Below are positions 49,173-56,756 of a stretch of DNA of 64,000 nucleotides, piece by piece (positions within the stretch are counted from its first letter, which is position 1; each line of letters opens with the position of its first letter). A program made the translations under genes and the position numbers. The notes under the pieces are model-generated. The model had not been told where the DNA came from, made no database searches, and saw only the letters and a program-made list of their open reading frames with translations. Origin of the DNA: JAJPKK01 sp963787675 (GTDB taxonomy: Bacteria > Pseudomonadota > Alphaproteobacteria > Rhizobiales > Xanthobacteraceae); contig CAWBDV010000010.1 in NCBI GenBank assembly GCA_963787675.1, positions 682,001 through 746,000 on the forward strand, read 5' to 3'.

Positions 49173-50588
49173 ATGCGGAAACAACATAAGGTGCAACACG
49201 GGGGAAGCGGTCATGGCGGTTTCGGAAATCGCGAGAGACCGGCGACGCCCGACGAAATTCTCGGGCGGATCGAGCGCCTGCCGCTGTCCTCCTGGCAGAT
49301 CAGCACCCGTATCGTCGTCGGCACGGCGACGTTCTTCGACGCGTTCGACGCGCTGTCCATCGCCTACGTGCTGCCCGTCATTGTGCCGATGTGGAAGCTT
49401 GGCTTCACCGATGTGAGCCTGCTGATCTCCGCCGGCTATGTGGGCCAACTCGTCGGGGCGCTCATCGGCGGTTCGCTCGCCGAGCGTTACGGCCGCCGCC
49501 CGGTGGTGATCGTCTCGGTGCTATGGTTCGGAGTGCTGAGCCTCGCTTGCGGTTTTGCGTGGAGCTATCAATCGCTCGTGGTGCTGCGCCTCCTGCAAGG
49601 TCTCGGCCTCGGCGCTGAAGTGCCGGTAGCCGCTACCTATATCAGCGAGCTTGCGAAGGCCAAGGGCCGGGGCAAGTTCGTGCTGCTGTTCGAACTCGTT
49701 TTCCCGGTCGGCCTCGTTGCCGCCGCGCTGCTCGGCAAATGGATCGTGCCGAATCTCGGATGGCAATACCTGTTTTTCGTCGGCGGCATCCCGGCGCTGT
49801 TTGCGCTGTTCATGATGCGCAATCTGCCGGAATCGCCGCGCTGGCTCGCCTCGCGCGGCCGCGCCGCCGAGGCAACGGAAGCGATCGCTTTCATCGAGGA
49901 CAAAGTCAAAGCGGCAACCGGCGCGCCGCTGCCGGCGCCGCAACCTGTTGCTGCCAAGGTCGGCACGCAGCCCGCCCACTGGACCGATCTGTTCGGCCGC
50001 ACTTACCTGAGCCGCACATTGGTGATCTGGTTGTGCTGGTTCGCCGCCTATTTCGCGAACTACGGCCTCGCTACATGGCTGCCGACGGTCTACCAGAAAA
50101 TCTTCGAACTGCCGCTCGAGCAGGCGCTGACCTATGGCCTGGTGGCACCTTCGCTCGGCCTCCTCTCGAGCCTCACCTGCGCGCTGCTGATCGACTATAT
50201 CGGCCGGCGCATCTGGTTCGCCGGCTCGTTCGCGGTCGGCGCCACTGCCTTCATCATCTTGTGGTGGATCGGCCCGACGACATCGGAGCGCGTGCTCGTG
50301 CTCTCGTCGATCAGCTATATGGCGATCTCGACGCTGTCGCTTGCGCTCTACCTCTACACATCCGAGCTCTATCCGACCCGCGTGCGCGCCTTCGGCACCA
50401 GCGCCGGCACCGCGTGGCTGCGCTTGGCTTCGATCATCGGTCCCTACGTGGTCGGCACCGTCCTTGCGCGAGGTGCGCTCGGCGACGTGTTCCTCGTGTT
50501 CGGGCTCGTCGTACTTTTCGCGGCCATCGTGGTCGCACTGTTCGCGACCGAGACGAAGGGACGCGTGCTCGAGGAGATTTCGCCGTGA
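49173..50588 (+). CDS. MFS transporter (sugar/aromatic acid porter type)
   Basis: This 471-residue protein has 12 predicted helices. The MFS signature between helices 2 and 3 is GGSLAERYGRRPVVI, RLLQGLGLGAEVPVAATYISEL is helix 4, and the mid-loop has MRNLPESPRWLASRGRAAEA. It resembles the SP/AAHS families that import sugars, aromatic acids or dicarboxylates by proton symport. The cytoplasmic N terminus is long and Gly/His-rich if the ATG at 49173 is used; a later start is possible. Its stop overlaps the next small gene (TGATG). Confidence 0.85.
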   Translation: MRKQHKVQHGGSGHGGFGNRERPATPDEILGRIERLPLSSWQISTRIVVGTATFFDAFDALSIAYVLPVIVPMWKLGFTDVSLLISAGYVGQLVGALIGGSLAERYGRRPVVIVSVLWFGVLSLACGFAWSYQSLVVLRLLQGLGLGAEVPVAATYISELAKAKGRGKFVLLFELVFPVGLVAAALLGKWIVPNLGWQYLFFVGGIPALFALFMMRNLPESPRWLASRGRAAEATEAIAFIEDKVKAATGAPLPAPQPVAAKVGTQPAHWTDLFGRTYLSRTLVIWLCWFAAYFANYGLATWLPTVYQKIFELPLEQALTYGLVAPSLGLLSSLTCALLIDYIGRRIWFAGSFAVGATAFIILWWIGPTTSERVLVLSSISYMAISTLSLALYLYTSELYPTRVRAFGTSAGTAWLRLASIIGPYVVGTVLARGALGDVFLVFGLVVLFAAIVVALFATETKGRVLEEISP

Positions 50589-50848
50589 TGCGGCGGCCGA
50601 CGAAGAAAACGCCGACGGACGTCGCTCCCAACCCGGAGAGCGAAGTTTTCGCCGCGTCGGCCGCGACCGATGCGCAGGTCAGCGCGAGCAACCTCTCGCT
50701 TCACGAACTGTTCGAGCAGCAGGCCGCGGCGATGCTCGATCGCGCCGACATCGACGAGGAGCAGAAGCAATCGATCCTCCTCGCCATGGCCTGCCCCTGC
50801 TGCGGCTCCGGCGGCCTGTCCTTCAGCGTCAAATTGCGCAAGCCGTAG
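50588..50848 (+). CDS. Small CPCC-motif protein, translationally coupled to the MFS gene
   Basis: This 86-residue protein has a Lys/Pro-rich start (MRRPTKKTPTD), a helical acidic middle (SLHELFEQQAAAMLDRADID) and the C-terminal motif ACPCCGSGGLSFSVKLRKP. The tight Cys-Pro-Cys-Cys could bind a metal ion. The ATG overlaps the MFS stop (TGATG), so both are made from one mRNA. I do not recognise a family. Its composition and protein-like sequence argue that it is real. It may assist or regulate the transporter. Confidence 0.6.
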   Translation: MRRPTKKTPTDVAPNPESEVFAASAATDAQVSASNLSLHELFEQQAAAMLDRADIDEEQKQSILLAMACPCCGSGGLSFSVKLRKP

Positions 50849-51192
50849 CGGGGACCGCTTTGCGCTATCCGGGCTGCGCTTGTATCCGTGCGCCGCTCGT
50901 AAATGTCGGCGGCTTAAGCCGCTTCCAGCCACGCTTCAGCACCGACGCGGTCGGGCCGGAGTGGTAAACGCGGCCTCCACGCCCATGGTAGCGGTGTTGG
51001 TCCGAAATGAGACCGTAAACGTAAACGGCCACCGTTCCCTCGGGACTTGGGGCGCTCACCCCGGAACGCCACAGAAACCCGCAAAATGTTCTGTTTCATC
51101 GGAATGTAGCGCGAGCCATGATAAGGCTACGATTCGTGCATGGGGCCCGCTCGCTAGGTCCCCAAAGCCGGATAATTTCTACGATTTCATCC
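50849..51192. other. 344-base gap before the MgtC-like gene
   Basis: No gene can be supported here with confidence. GTTCC...GGAAC around 51030-51065 encloses a GGGG/CCCC dyad, so the leader could fold. A 64-codon minus-strand frame at 50865-51059, with VYVYGLISDQHRYHGRGGRV, is more protein-like than most shadows but has no known family. The gap is long for this dense region and could hold a regulatory leader for the MgtC gene. Confidence 0.4.
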
Positions 51193-51909
51193 ATGGCGAT
51201 CTTCCGCACCATATCGCTCGGTGACTTTATCGACACCATGGTCAGCCTGCTGAGCGCGTTCGTGCTCGGCACACTGATCGGAGCCGAGCGCCAATATCGG
51301 CAGCGCAGCGGCGGACTGCGAACGAACGCACTCGTCGCCGTCGGGGCCTCGGCTTTTGTTGATATTGGGCAACATCTCAACGGCAATCCGGGCGCAACCC
51401 AGATCATCGCCTACGTCGTCTCTGGCGTCGGCTTTCTCGGCGCCGGCGTCATCATGAAGGAGGGCGGCAACGTCTGGGAACTCAACACCGCGGCGACGTT
51501 GTGGTGCTCGGCGGCGGTCGGCGCCTGCGCGGGCGCCGATCTGACGGTCGAAGCGGTGGTGCTCACGCTGTTCGTGCTCGCCGGCAACACGCTGCTGCGC
51601 CCGCTGGTCAATGCCATCAACCGAGCGCCGCTGAAGGAAGGCACGACCGAGGCGATCTACGATGTGCGCCTGACGACCGACGCCGATCACCTCGAGGAAG
51701 CGCGCGAACTTCTGGAGACCCGGTTGGAGGCCGCCAACTACCCGATCCGCGAAATCAACGTCGTCGAACGCGAACCCGGCACATTCGAACTTGTGGCGAC
51801 GCTCGTCACCACCGCCGCGCAATCCAACGAACTCGATGCGGTGGTCACGGCGCTCGAGGCCGTCCCAATCGCCCAACATGCAAGCTGGGGCTCGCGGACA
51901 TCTGAGTGA
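51193..51909 (+). CDS. MgtC/SapB family membrane protein
   Basis: This 238-residue protein has an N-terminal membrane domain of four to five helices with the MgtC/SapB pattern (SAFVLGTLIGAERQYRQRSGGLRTNALVAVGASAF, read SAFVLGTLIGAERQYRQ and GGLRTNALVAVGASAF). GVGFLGAGVIMKEG and LNTAATLWCSAAVGACAG follow. The C-terminal part, about 90 residues, is a soluble ACT-like domain. MgtC proteins are linked to Mg2+ limitation and modulate ATP synthase or phosphate uptake in some pathogens. The ATG at 51193 begins MAIFRTISLGDF; an earlier start would add an unlikely leader. Confidence 0.85.
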   Translation: MAIFRTISLGDFIDTMVSLLSAFVLGTLIGAERQYRQRSGGLRTNALVAVGASAFVDIGQHLNGNPGATQIIAYVVSGVGFLGAGVIMKEGGNVWELNTAATLWCSAAVGACAGADLTVEAVVLTLFVLAGNTLLRPLVNAINRAPLKEGTTEAIYDVRLTTDADHLEEARELLETRLEAANYPIREINVVEREPGTFELVATLVTTAAQSNELDAVVTALEAVPIAQHASWGSRTSE

Positions 51910-52017
51910 AGTGGATGTGATGCCGATCCCGGCGCAGCTGAATGCCGCCGGGATCGGCCATACCTTCCCGGCTACGGCAGCGTCACCGGTGTGATCACCC
52001 AGGGGCCCGGGTCTCTG

Positions 52018-52899
52018 TTATTCGGATCGTTGCGGAGCGCGAACTTCGAATTCAGCGACCCACGCAATATTGCCGACGATGCCGATGGCCGTGAGTTGGC
52101 CGAAGCCGCCTTTGATCACGGTCATCGTCGCCTTGTCGCCCTCGATCTTTGCCTGAGTGAGATTGCCGGACCGGTTCTCGGTGACCAGCAAGACCTCTCC
52201 CGGTCCGACACGCATCCCGTCCGGACCGTTGATCGGTGCCGAGAGCTGCAGGGTGGTTACGGCCCCGGAGCTGCCGTCCGGCTTAATATCAATTCGCTGC
52301 AACAGGTTCTTGCGCACGTTGTTGAAGTAGAGCTTGCCGCCGGCGAACGCGATGCCATCGATGCCCGCGAGATCGGGGCTGCTCGCCCAGACATCGGGCT
52401 CGGTCGCCCCGGGCTTGAGCCGGATGATGCGCCCAAGTTCGGTGTCCGTGGCGTACACCGTGCCGTCCGCGGCGGTGATGAAATCGTTGCAAAGTCCGCC
52501 GTCAGGGAAGTGATAGATCGCCTTCTTCGCCCCGGTCTTGAGATCGAACGCCGTGAAGGCCGCCTTCCGCGGCGGACCGACCACATCGCTGCAGACGTAA
52601 AACACGTTGTGCGGCTCGTCGACGTAGATCCCGAGAAGGAAGCCTTCGAAGCCGGCCTGCTCCCGCGATATCCACGCCTGTGCGGTCGTCGCGCCAGGCG
52701 CCGCCTTGTAGATGATGCCTTTCTCGGAACCCGCGATCAGCAGCGTTCCGTCCGACGTCACCGTGACGCTTTCGGGAAAGACGCGGGTATCGGGGACCGT
52801 CACCGGCGAGGCCGCTTGTGCGATGGAGGCAAGCGCCACCGCCGAAACCGCGAGCTGAGCCGCGGCGAATACAATTCTGCGAACCCTGTGATCGGACAT
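52018..52899 (-). CDS. SMP-30/gluconolactonase-like beta-propeller protein, exported; C terminus apparently frameshifted
   Basis: This 293-residue protein starts with a signal peptide (IVFAAAQLAVSAVALASIAQA). A six-bladed propeller follows, with FPESVTVTSDGTLLIAGSEKG, DGGLCNDFITAADGTVYATD and ELGRIIRLKPG typical of SMP-30-like lactonases. As read it ends WVAEFEVRAPQRSE. If one T of GAATTC at 52048-52053 is skipped, the frame continues as SKFALRNDPNNRDPGPW and VITPVTLP to a stop at 51972, which is how this family normally ends. It may hydrolyse sugar lactones in the periplasm. The start follows from the signal peptide. Confidence 0.78.
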   Translation of the reverse strand: MSDHRVRRIVFAAAQLAVSAVALASIAQAASPVTVPDTRVFPESVTVTSDGTLLIAGSEKGIIYKAAPGATTAQAWISREQAGFEGFLLGIYVDEPHNVFYVCSDVVGPPRKAAFTAFDLKTGAKKAIYHFPDGGLCNDFITAADGTVYATDTELGRIIRLKPGATEPDVWASSPDLAGIDGIAFAGGKLYFNNVRKNLLQRIDIKPDGSSGAVTTLQLSAPINGPDGMRVGPGEVLLVTENRSGNLTQAKIEGDKATMTVIKGGFGQLTAIGIVGNIAWVAEFEVRAPQRSE

Positions 52900-53080
52900 G
52901 TGACTGTTCCTCCGAGCGTGCTGCCAACTGGTGCGAATTGAACTGATCGATTGTTGAGGTTTGCGGAGCCGGGCGAAGGCCTGAGCGACCGCGACCACGC
53001 GTCAACGCAGGCGTGTGGGAATGCGGCGCCGTTGGGCGTAGCTCAGGTGGTGCGGATGGACGCCCCCATCAATCGACCGA

Positions 53081-53098
53081 CGTGGCATCGATGCCACG
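53081..53098. promoter_or_regulatory. Perfect 18-bp palindrome upstream of the SMP-30-like gene
   Basis: CGTGGCATCGATGCCACG is fully symmetrical with a central CG, the form of many LacI-family operators. It is 182 bases upstream of the SMP-30-like start on the minus strand, beside an AT-rich stretch (TATCCTATTGTATATAACG at 53103-53121) that could hold the promoter. The remaining 330-base gap (52900-53229) has no gene that I can support. Confidence 0.5.
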
Positions 53099-53186
53099 CA
53101 ATATCCTATTGTATATAACGATGTTTGGTCGACAAGGGGCTTCAGGGGTCGGATGGGGCTGTTTGGAAGGTAGCAAAAGCTTTGAA

Positions 53187-53217
53187 GGACGGCAGCGTTG
53201 CGATGCGGCTGCCGTCC
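53187..53217 (-). terminator. Strong hairpin after the DsrE-like gene
   Basis: GGACGGCAGC and GCTGCCGTCC form a perfect 10-bp stem with an 11-base loop, ending 13 bases from the stop of the minus-strand DsrE-like gene. TTCAAAGCTTTTGC follows on that strand, which is only moderately T-rich. A transcription terminator for that gene is likely. Confidence 0.6.
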
Positions 53218-53229
53218 TCACGTGGAGGG

Positions 53230-54009
53230 TCACCTTGTGTAGACGTATCCCGCGAGTTGGAGCTTCACCAGCGTCGGAACGACGCCGGGCGTTAGGACCG
53301 CGCCGGGAATGAGGTGATTGGTGAGTTCGGCGGCGAGTGCGTCAGCCGCCAAATGGTCCGGATTCTGATCGGCGGTAATGAGCCTTGCCGCGAGCTCCCA
53401 GATCGCGTTGTGGCAGGCGAGGAACACGACGCCGCGGCGCTGCAGCACGGCGATGTTGTTACCCTTCGGTGAGAACGCACCGTCCTGCGATTGGAAATCG
53501 GCCGGATCGTGAGATGCCGCCGCAGGCACAACGATATACGTGTTGCTGCGGATGTTTCCGCCGGCGATCTTCACGAGCTGATACTTGTCCCAGGTCTCCT
53601 GGTCATAGAGCGCGAGATGCGCAGGACCGTGAGTGCCGGATACGCAGAGAAAGTTAGCTTCCTTGAACGCGAACACTTGGGTGTTCAGCGTGTTGCGCAT
53701 GCCGTTGAGCCAAGAACCGGCGATGTCGGTATGATCCCAGGCCTGCCGCGGCCCACCCTTGTAGGCCGTCACGGCATCGAGAGCGCGGGCGTCCCACAGG
53801 TCCGGCTTGTCGAGAATCATCGGCACGGTCTTGAAATCGCGGCGGCGCTCGATTTGAGCGAGATTGTGCGAGAAAGTTTTCAAGTTTTCGCCGTTGCTCG
53901 GAGCGAGAGTTGTTTCGGGAGCGCCCGGCGCGGCTTGCGCGAGCCCCGACATCACCAGGCCTGCCCCTATGCTCGCAAGCGCACTTCGTCGATCGGTCGT
54001 GAATTGCAT
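53230..54009 (-). CDS. Tat-exported DsrE/DsrF-like protein
   Basis: This 259-residue protein has a twin-arginine-like start (TTDRRSALASIGAGLVMSGLAQA). Its C-terminal half carries a DsrE-like pattern: NNIAVLQRRGVVFLACHNAIWELAARL, given as NNIAVLQRRGVVFLACHN then AIWELAARL, and LIPGAVLTPGVVPTLVKLQLAGYVY. The Cys in FLACHN corresponds to the conserved DsrE-fold cysteine. A middle part with HTDIAGSWLNGMRNTLN is unfamiliar. Secreted DsrE-like proteins are common in this group, and their function is unknown. A hairpin terminator follows the stop. Confidence 0.7.
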   Translation of the reverse strand: MQFTTDRRSALASIGAGLVMSGLAQAAPGAPETTLAPSNGENLKTFSHNLAQIERRRDFKTVPMILDKPDLWDARALDAVTAYKGGPRQAWDHTDIAGSWLNGMRNTLNTQVFAFKEANFLCVSGTHGPAHLALYDQETWDKYQLVKIAGGNIRSNTYIVVPAAASHDPADFQSQDGAFSPKGNNIAVLQRRGVVFLACHNAIWELAARLITADQNPDHLAADALAAELTNHLIPGAVLTPGVVPTLVKLQLAGYVYTR

Positions 54010-54370
54010 TTAGGTCTCCCTGGGCGGTTTGGCGCATATTGTGACCGGATCGAGCCGTCGCCCTCGGCACATCCCGGTAACCCGAACGTGCGCCCGCGCA
54101 GGACGCACCTCATGGTGTGATATCCGACGACGAGGGCTTTGTCACCGACAGACAAATGCGGGACGTTGCCGGCTAACTTACGCTAAATGATTGTCGAGAG
54201 AGTTCGCGTCGATTGTCCTCGACGACTGGAGCCAATGATGAACGAGAATCGTCTGGAAAGGTGGCATCAGTTTCGCTGCCGTTCATCGCGGGACTGATTC
54301 CTGATACCCTCGCGGAGGCGAACCCGACAGCGCTCGTCAGCGCAACGAATCATTCTTGGAAGGTGAAGCG
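54010..54370. other. 361-base gap before upp
   Basis: No gene is supported. Short frames here overlap each other and look random. The gap holds the divergent promoters of the DsrE-like gene (minus) and upp (plus), and a weak GTCGA/TCGAC dyad near 54210-54225. I saw no riboswitch that I can name. Confidence 0.35.
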
Positions 54371-55054
54371 ATGCCGCGACCGCATGAGATCCCGGCTGGC
54401 CTCGATGTCACGATCATCGATCATCCGCTGGTCGCTACGCGGCTATCGAAGATGCGGGATGCGCGCACGGACAACGCGACCTTCCGTGCCGCTCTGCGCG
54501 AGCTGACGATGATGCTGGTCTACGAGGACAGCCGCACGCTGACGACCGAGCAGATGCCCATCGTTACGCCGGTGGGGCCGACCACGGCGGTGCGGCTCGC
54601 CAATCCACCGCTGCTGCTGCCGGTCCTTCGTGCCGGGCTCGGCATGGCCGATCAGGCTCACTCCCTGATCCCGGAAGCCCAGATGGGATTCGTGGGCTTG
54701 GCGCGGGACGAATTGACCCTGTTGCCAGCCTCCTACATGGAATCATTGCCGCAACATCTCGACGGCCGCCCGGTCTTCGTCCTCGACCCGATGCTCGCGA
54801 CCGGCGGTTCCATGGTGCACACCATCCGGCTGCTGTTCTCGCGCGGAGCAACCGACGTCACGGTGATTTGCGCTCTTGCCGCGCCGGAGGGACTGCTCAC
54901 GCTCAAGAACTGCGGTCTGCGCGTCCGCGTCGTGACTGCGGCCGTTGACGAGCGGCTGAATGAGCGAGGTTTCATCGTGCCCGGGCTTGGTGACGCCGGA
55001 GATCGGCAATTTGGCGCGATCGAGGCGGCAACAACTGGTCGAGCGGAGAAATAG
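54371..55054 (+). CDS. upp: Uracil phosphoribosyltransferase
   Basis: This 227-residue enzyme makes UMP from uracil and PRPP. The type I PRTase PRPP loop is VFVLDPMLATGGSMVHTI, around residue 140. Also present are IDHPLVATRLSKMRDARTDNATFR, LLPVLRAGLGMADQ and the uracil-binding C-terminal VPGLGDAGDRQFG. The length is slightly more than the usual 208-215, with a short C-terminal extension. I chose ATG at 54371 (MPRPHE), preceded by GAAGG; a TTG five codons earlier is possible. It is a single-gene unit. Confidence 0.9.
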   Translation: MPRPHEIPAGLDVTIIDHPLVATRLSKMRDARTDNATFRAALRELTMMLVYEDSRTLTTEQMPIVTPVGPTTAVRLANPPLLLPVLRAGLGMADQAHSLIPEAQMGFVGLARDELTLLPASYMESLPQHLDGRPVFVLDPMLATGGSMVHTIRLLFSRGATDVTVICALAAPEGLLTLKNCGLRVRVVTAAVDERLNERGFIVPGLGDAGDRQFGAIEAATTGRAEK

Positions 55055-55215
55055 GGGCGCAGAGACCGGCCGCGCGATTAAGCGTGTCTGCGCGCGCGGT
55101 ACGTGCTCTCGGTCGCGCGCATGGCTCGGTCGCCCGCGCGCCTTGACGGCTCGGTCGCCTCACGCCTATCCAAGTCTGCAGACAATGGTCGTTTTGCATC
55201 AACGGAGACGCGCAA

Positions 55216-55623
55216 GTGAGTGAGGGCACCGCGTATTTCCCGGCGTCGCAGCCGTGGACGGTGCGGGATGGCGCCGTGCGCCTTCACGGGTCGAAGTGCG
55301 GACGCTGTGGGACCGTTGCGTTTCCGCCGCATGGGCTCTGTCCGGCCTGCGGGGCCGAAAGCGGGCAGGCGCAGGTCGAGCTGTCGCCGGTCGGCAAGCT
55401 GTACACGTTTTCCGAGGTCCACGTGGCGCCGAAGGGATTTCCGACGCCTTACGCGATCGGCTATGTCGATCTGCCGGAGGGCGTGCGGCTGTTCGGGCAG
55501 ATCGAGGCAAAGGCCGCCGAGCTCGAGGTAGGGCAGGAGGTCGCGGTGACGCTCGGACCGGTCCGCACCAATAGCGCCGGCCAGCCGGTCGTCAGCTACA
55601 AGTTCAGGAGGTCCGCCCCATGA
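55216..55623 (+). CDS. DUF35 Zn-ribbon/OB-fold protein, thiolase partner
   Basis: This 135-residue protein has a rubredoxin-like zinc ribbon, CGRCG...CPACG (Cys28, 31, 42, 45). An OB-fold follows (LYTFSEVHVAPKGFPTPYAIGYVDL, read LYTFSEVHVAPKGF and PTPYAIGYVDL; VRLFGQIE). DUF35 proteins form complexes with the thiolase encoded next to them and channel acyl-CoA or acyl substrates. The GTG at 55216 has GGAG about 8-10 bases upstream. It overlaps the thiolase gene by four bases. Confidence 0.86.
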   Translation: MSEGTAYFPASQPWTVRDGAVRLHGSKCGRCGTVAFPPHGLCPACGAESGQAQVELSPVGKLYTFSEVHVAPKGFPTPYAIGYVDLPEGVRLFGQIEAKAAELEVGQEVAVTLGPVRTNSAGQPVVSYKFRRSAP

Positions 55624-56756
55624 CCGCGATCATCGCCGGCGTCGGGATGACGAAATTCGGTAAGCAGGCGGAGCGCACCATCGAGGACATCGGGCGCGAG
55701 GCGCTGCTCGCCGCCATGAAGGACGCGGGCGTCGGCCGCGACGCGATCAACGAAGTGTTCTGCGGCTCGAGCTACGGCGGCCCGTTGATCGGCCAGCGCA
55801 TCCTGCGCGACCTTGGCATGACCGGCATGCCGATCACGAACGTGGAGAACGCCTGTTCGAGCGGCGCCGCGGCGCTGCGCGAAGCCGCGACCGCAATCGC
55901 CGCCGGCCGCGCCGACGTCATCGCGGTGATCGCGGTCGAAAAGCTGACGAAGCTCGGCGGCGGCACGCTGCCGCTCGAGCCGACCGATGTCGAGGTGAAC
56001 CTCGGCAATGTGATGCCCGCGGTCTATGCCATGCGGGCGCGCCGCTACATGCACGAGACTGGCGCCACCGCGCGCCATCTCGCCATGATTTCCGTGAAGG
56101 CCCACGAGTACGGCGCCCGCAACCCGAATGCCCAGTTCCAGAACCGGATCAGCATCGAGGAGGTAATGGGCTCGCGCATGGTCGCCGATCCACTCACGCT
56201 CTACATGTGCTGCCCGACCGGCGACGGTGCGGCCGCCGTGATTGTCACGAGCGAGAAGCGCGCTCGCGAGCTTGGCGCAAAGCCGGTGCGCGTCGCCGCT
56301 TCGGTGCTGCAATCGGGCCTCTACAAGACCGGCTTCCGCGACATGGCGTCAAGCGAACTCACCGAGCGCACCTCGCGCCTTGCCTATGAGGCCGCCGGCA
56401 TCGGTCCGCAGGATGTGAGCCTCGCCGAGGTCCATGACGCATTCGCGAGCGCCGAGCTCATGTATTACGAGGCGCTCGGGCTCGTCGCCAAAGGCGAGGG
56501 CGCTGCGATGATCGAGCGCGGCGATTCGGGTCCCGGCGGGCGCCAGCCGGTCAATCCGAGCGGCGGGCTCGCCTGCCGCGGCCATCCCGTGGGCGCGACC
56601 GGCGTTGCTCAGATCGTCGAGGCGGTATGGCAGCTGCGCGGCGAGGCGGGGCCGCGCCAGGTGCCGGGCGCGAAGGTCGCGCTCACCCACTGCACCGGCG
56701 GCGGCATCTCGGGCCTCGATCACGGCGCCTGCGCGGTGCACGTGCTCACGTCATGA
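55620..56756 (+). CDS. Thiolase family protein (SCP2/acetyl-CoA acetyltransferase-like)
   Basis: This 378-residue thiolase has the nucleophilic Cys79 in NVENACSSGAAALREAATAI. Other motifs are the C-terminal GGLACRGHPVGATGVAQI (catalytic His) and THCTGGGISGLDHGACAVHV. Paired with a DUF35 protein it most resembles the lipid-transfer/SCP2-type thiolases that cleave or form beta-keto-acyl-CoA in side-chain or aromatic degradation. The ATG overlaps the DUF35 stop, and its own stop overlaps the CoA-transferase start (ATGA). The three genes form one operon. Confidence 0.87.
   Translation: MTAIIAGVGMTKFGKQAERTIEDIGREALLAAMKDAGVGRDAINEVFCGSSYGGPLIGQRILRDLGMTGMPITNVENACSSGAAALREAATAIAAGRADVIAVIAVEKLTKLGGGTLPLEPTDVEVNLGNVMPAVYAMRARRYMHETGATARHLAMISVKAHEYGARNPNAQFQNRISIEEVMGSRMVADPLTLYMCCPTGDGAAAVIVTSEKRARELGAKPVRVAASVLQSGLYKTGFRDMASSELTERTSRLAYEAAGIGPQDVSLAEVHDAFASAELMYYEALGLVAKGEGAAMIERGDSGPGGRQPVNPSGGLACRGHPVGATGVAQIVEAVWQLRGEAGPRQVPGAKVALTHCTGGGISGLDHGACAVHVLTS

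Noticed and set aside
50865..51059. 64-codon minus-strand frame opposite the MgtC leader
   Set aside because: Protein-like in parts, but no ribosome site, no known family and no operon context; kept only as part of the gap description.
51991..52941. 316-residue plus-strand frame opposite the SMP-30-like gene
   Set aside because: It is a shadow: the minus-strand frame encodes a recognisable propeller and signal peptide, while this one has no domain and is Arg/Asp-rich.
53034..53051. GGGCGTAGCTCAGGTGGT looks like the 5' end and D-arm of a tRNA
   Set aside because: No anticodon arm, T-arm (GGTTCRA) or matching acceptor 3' strand follows, so no tRNA can be folded; at most a degenerate fragment.
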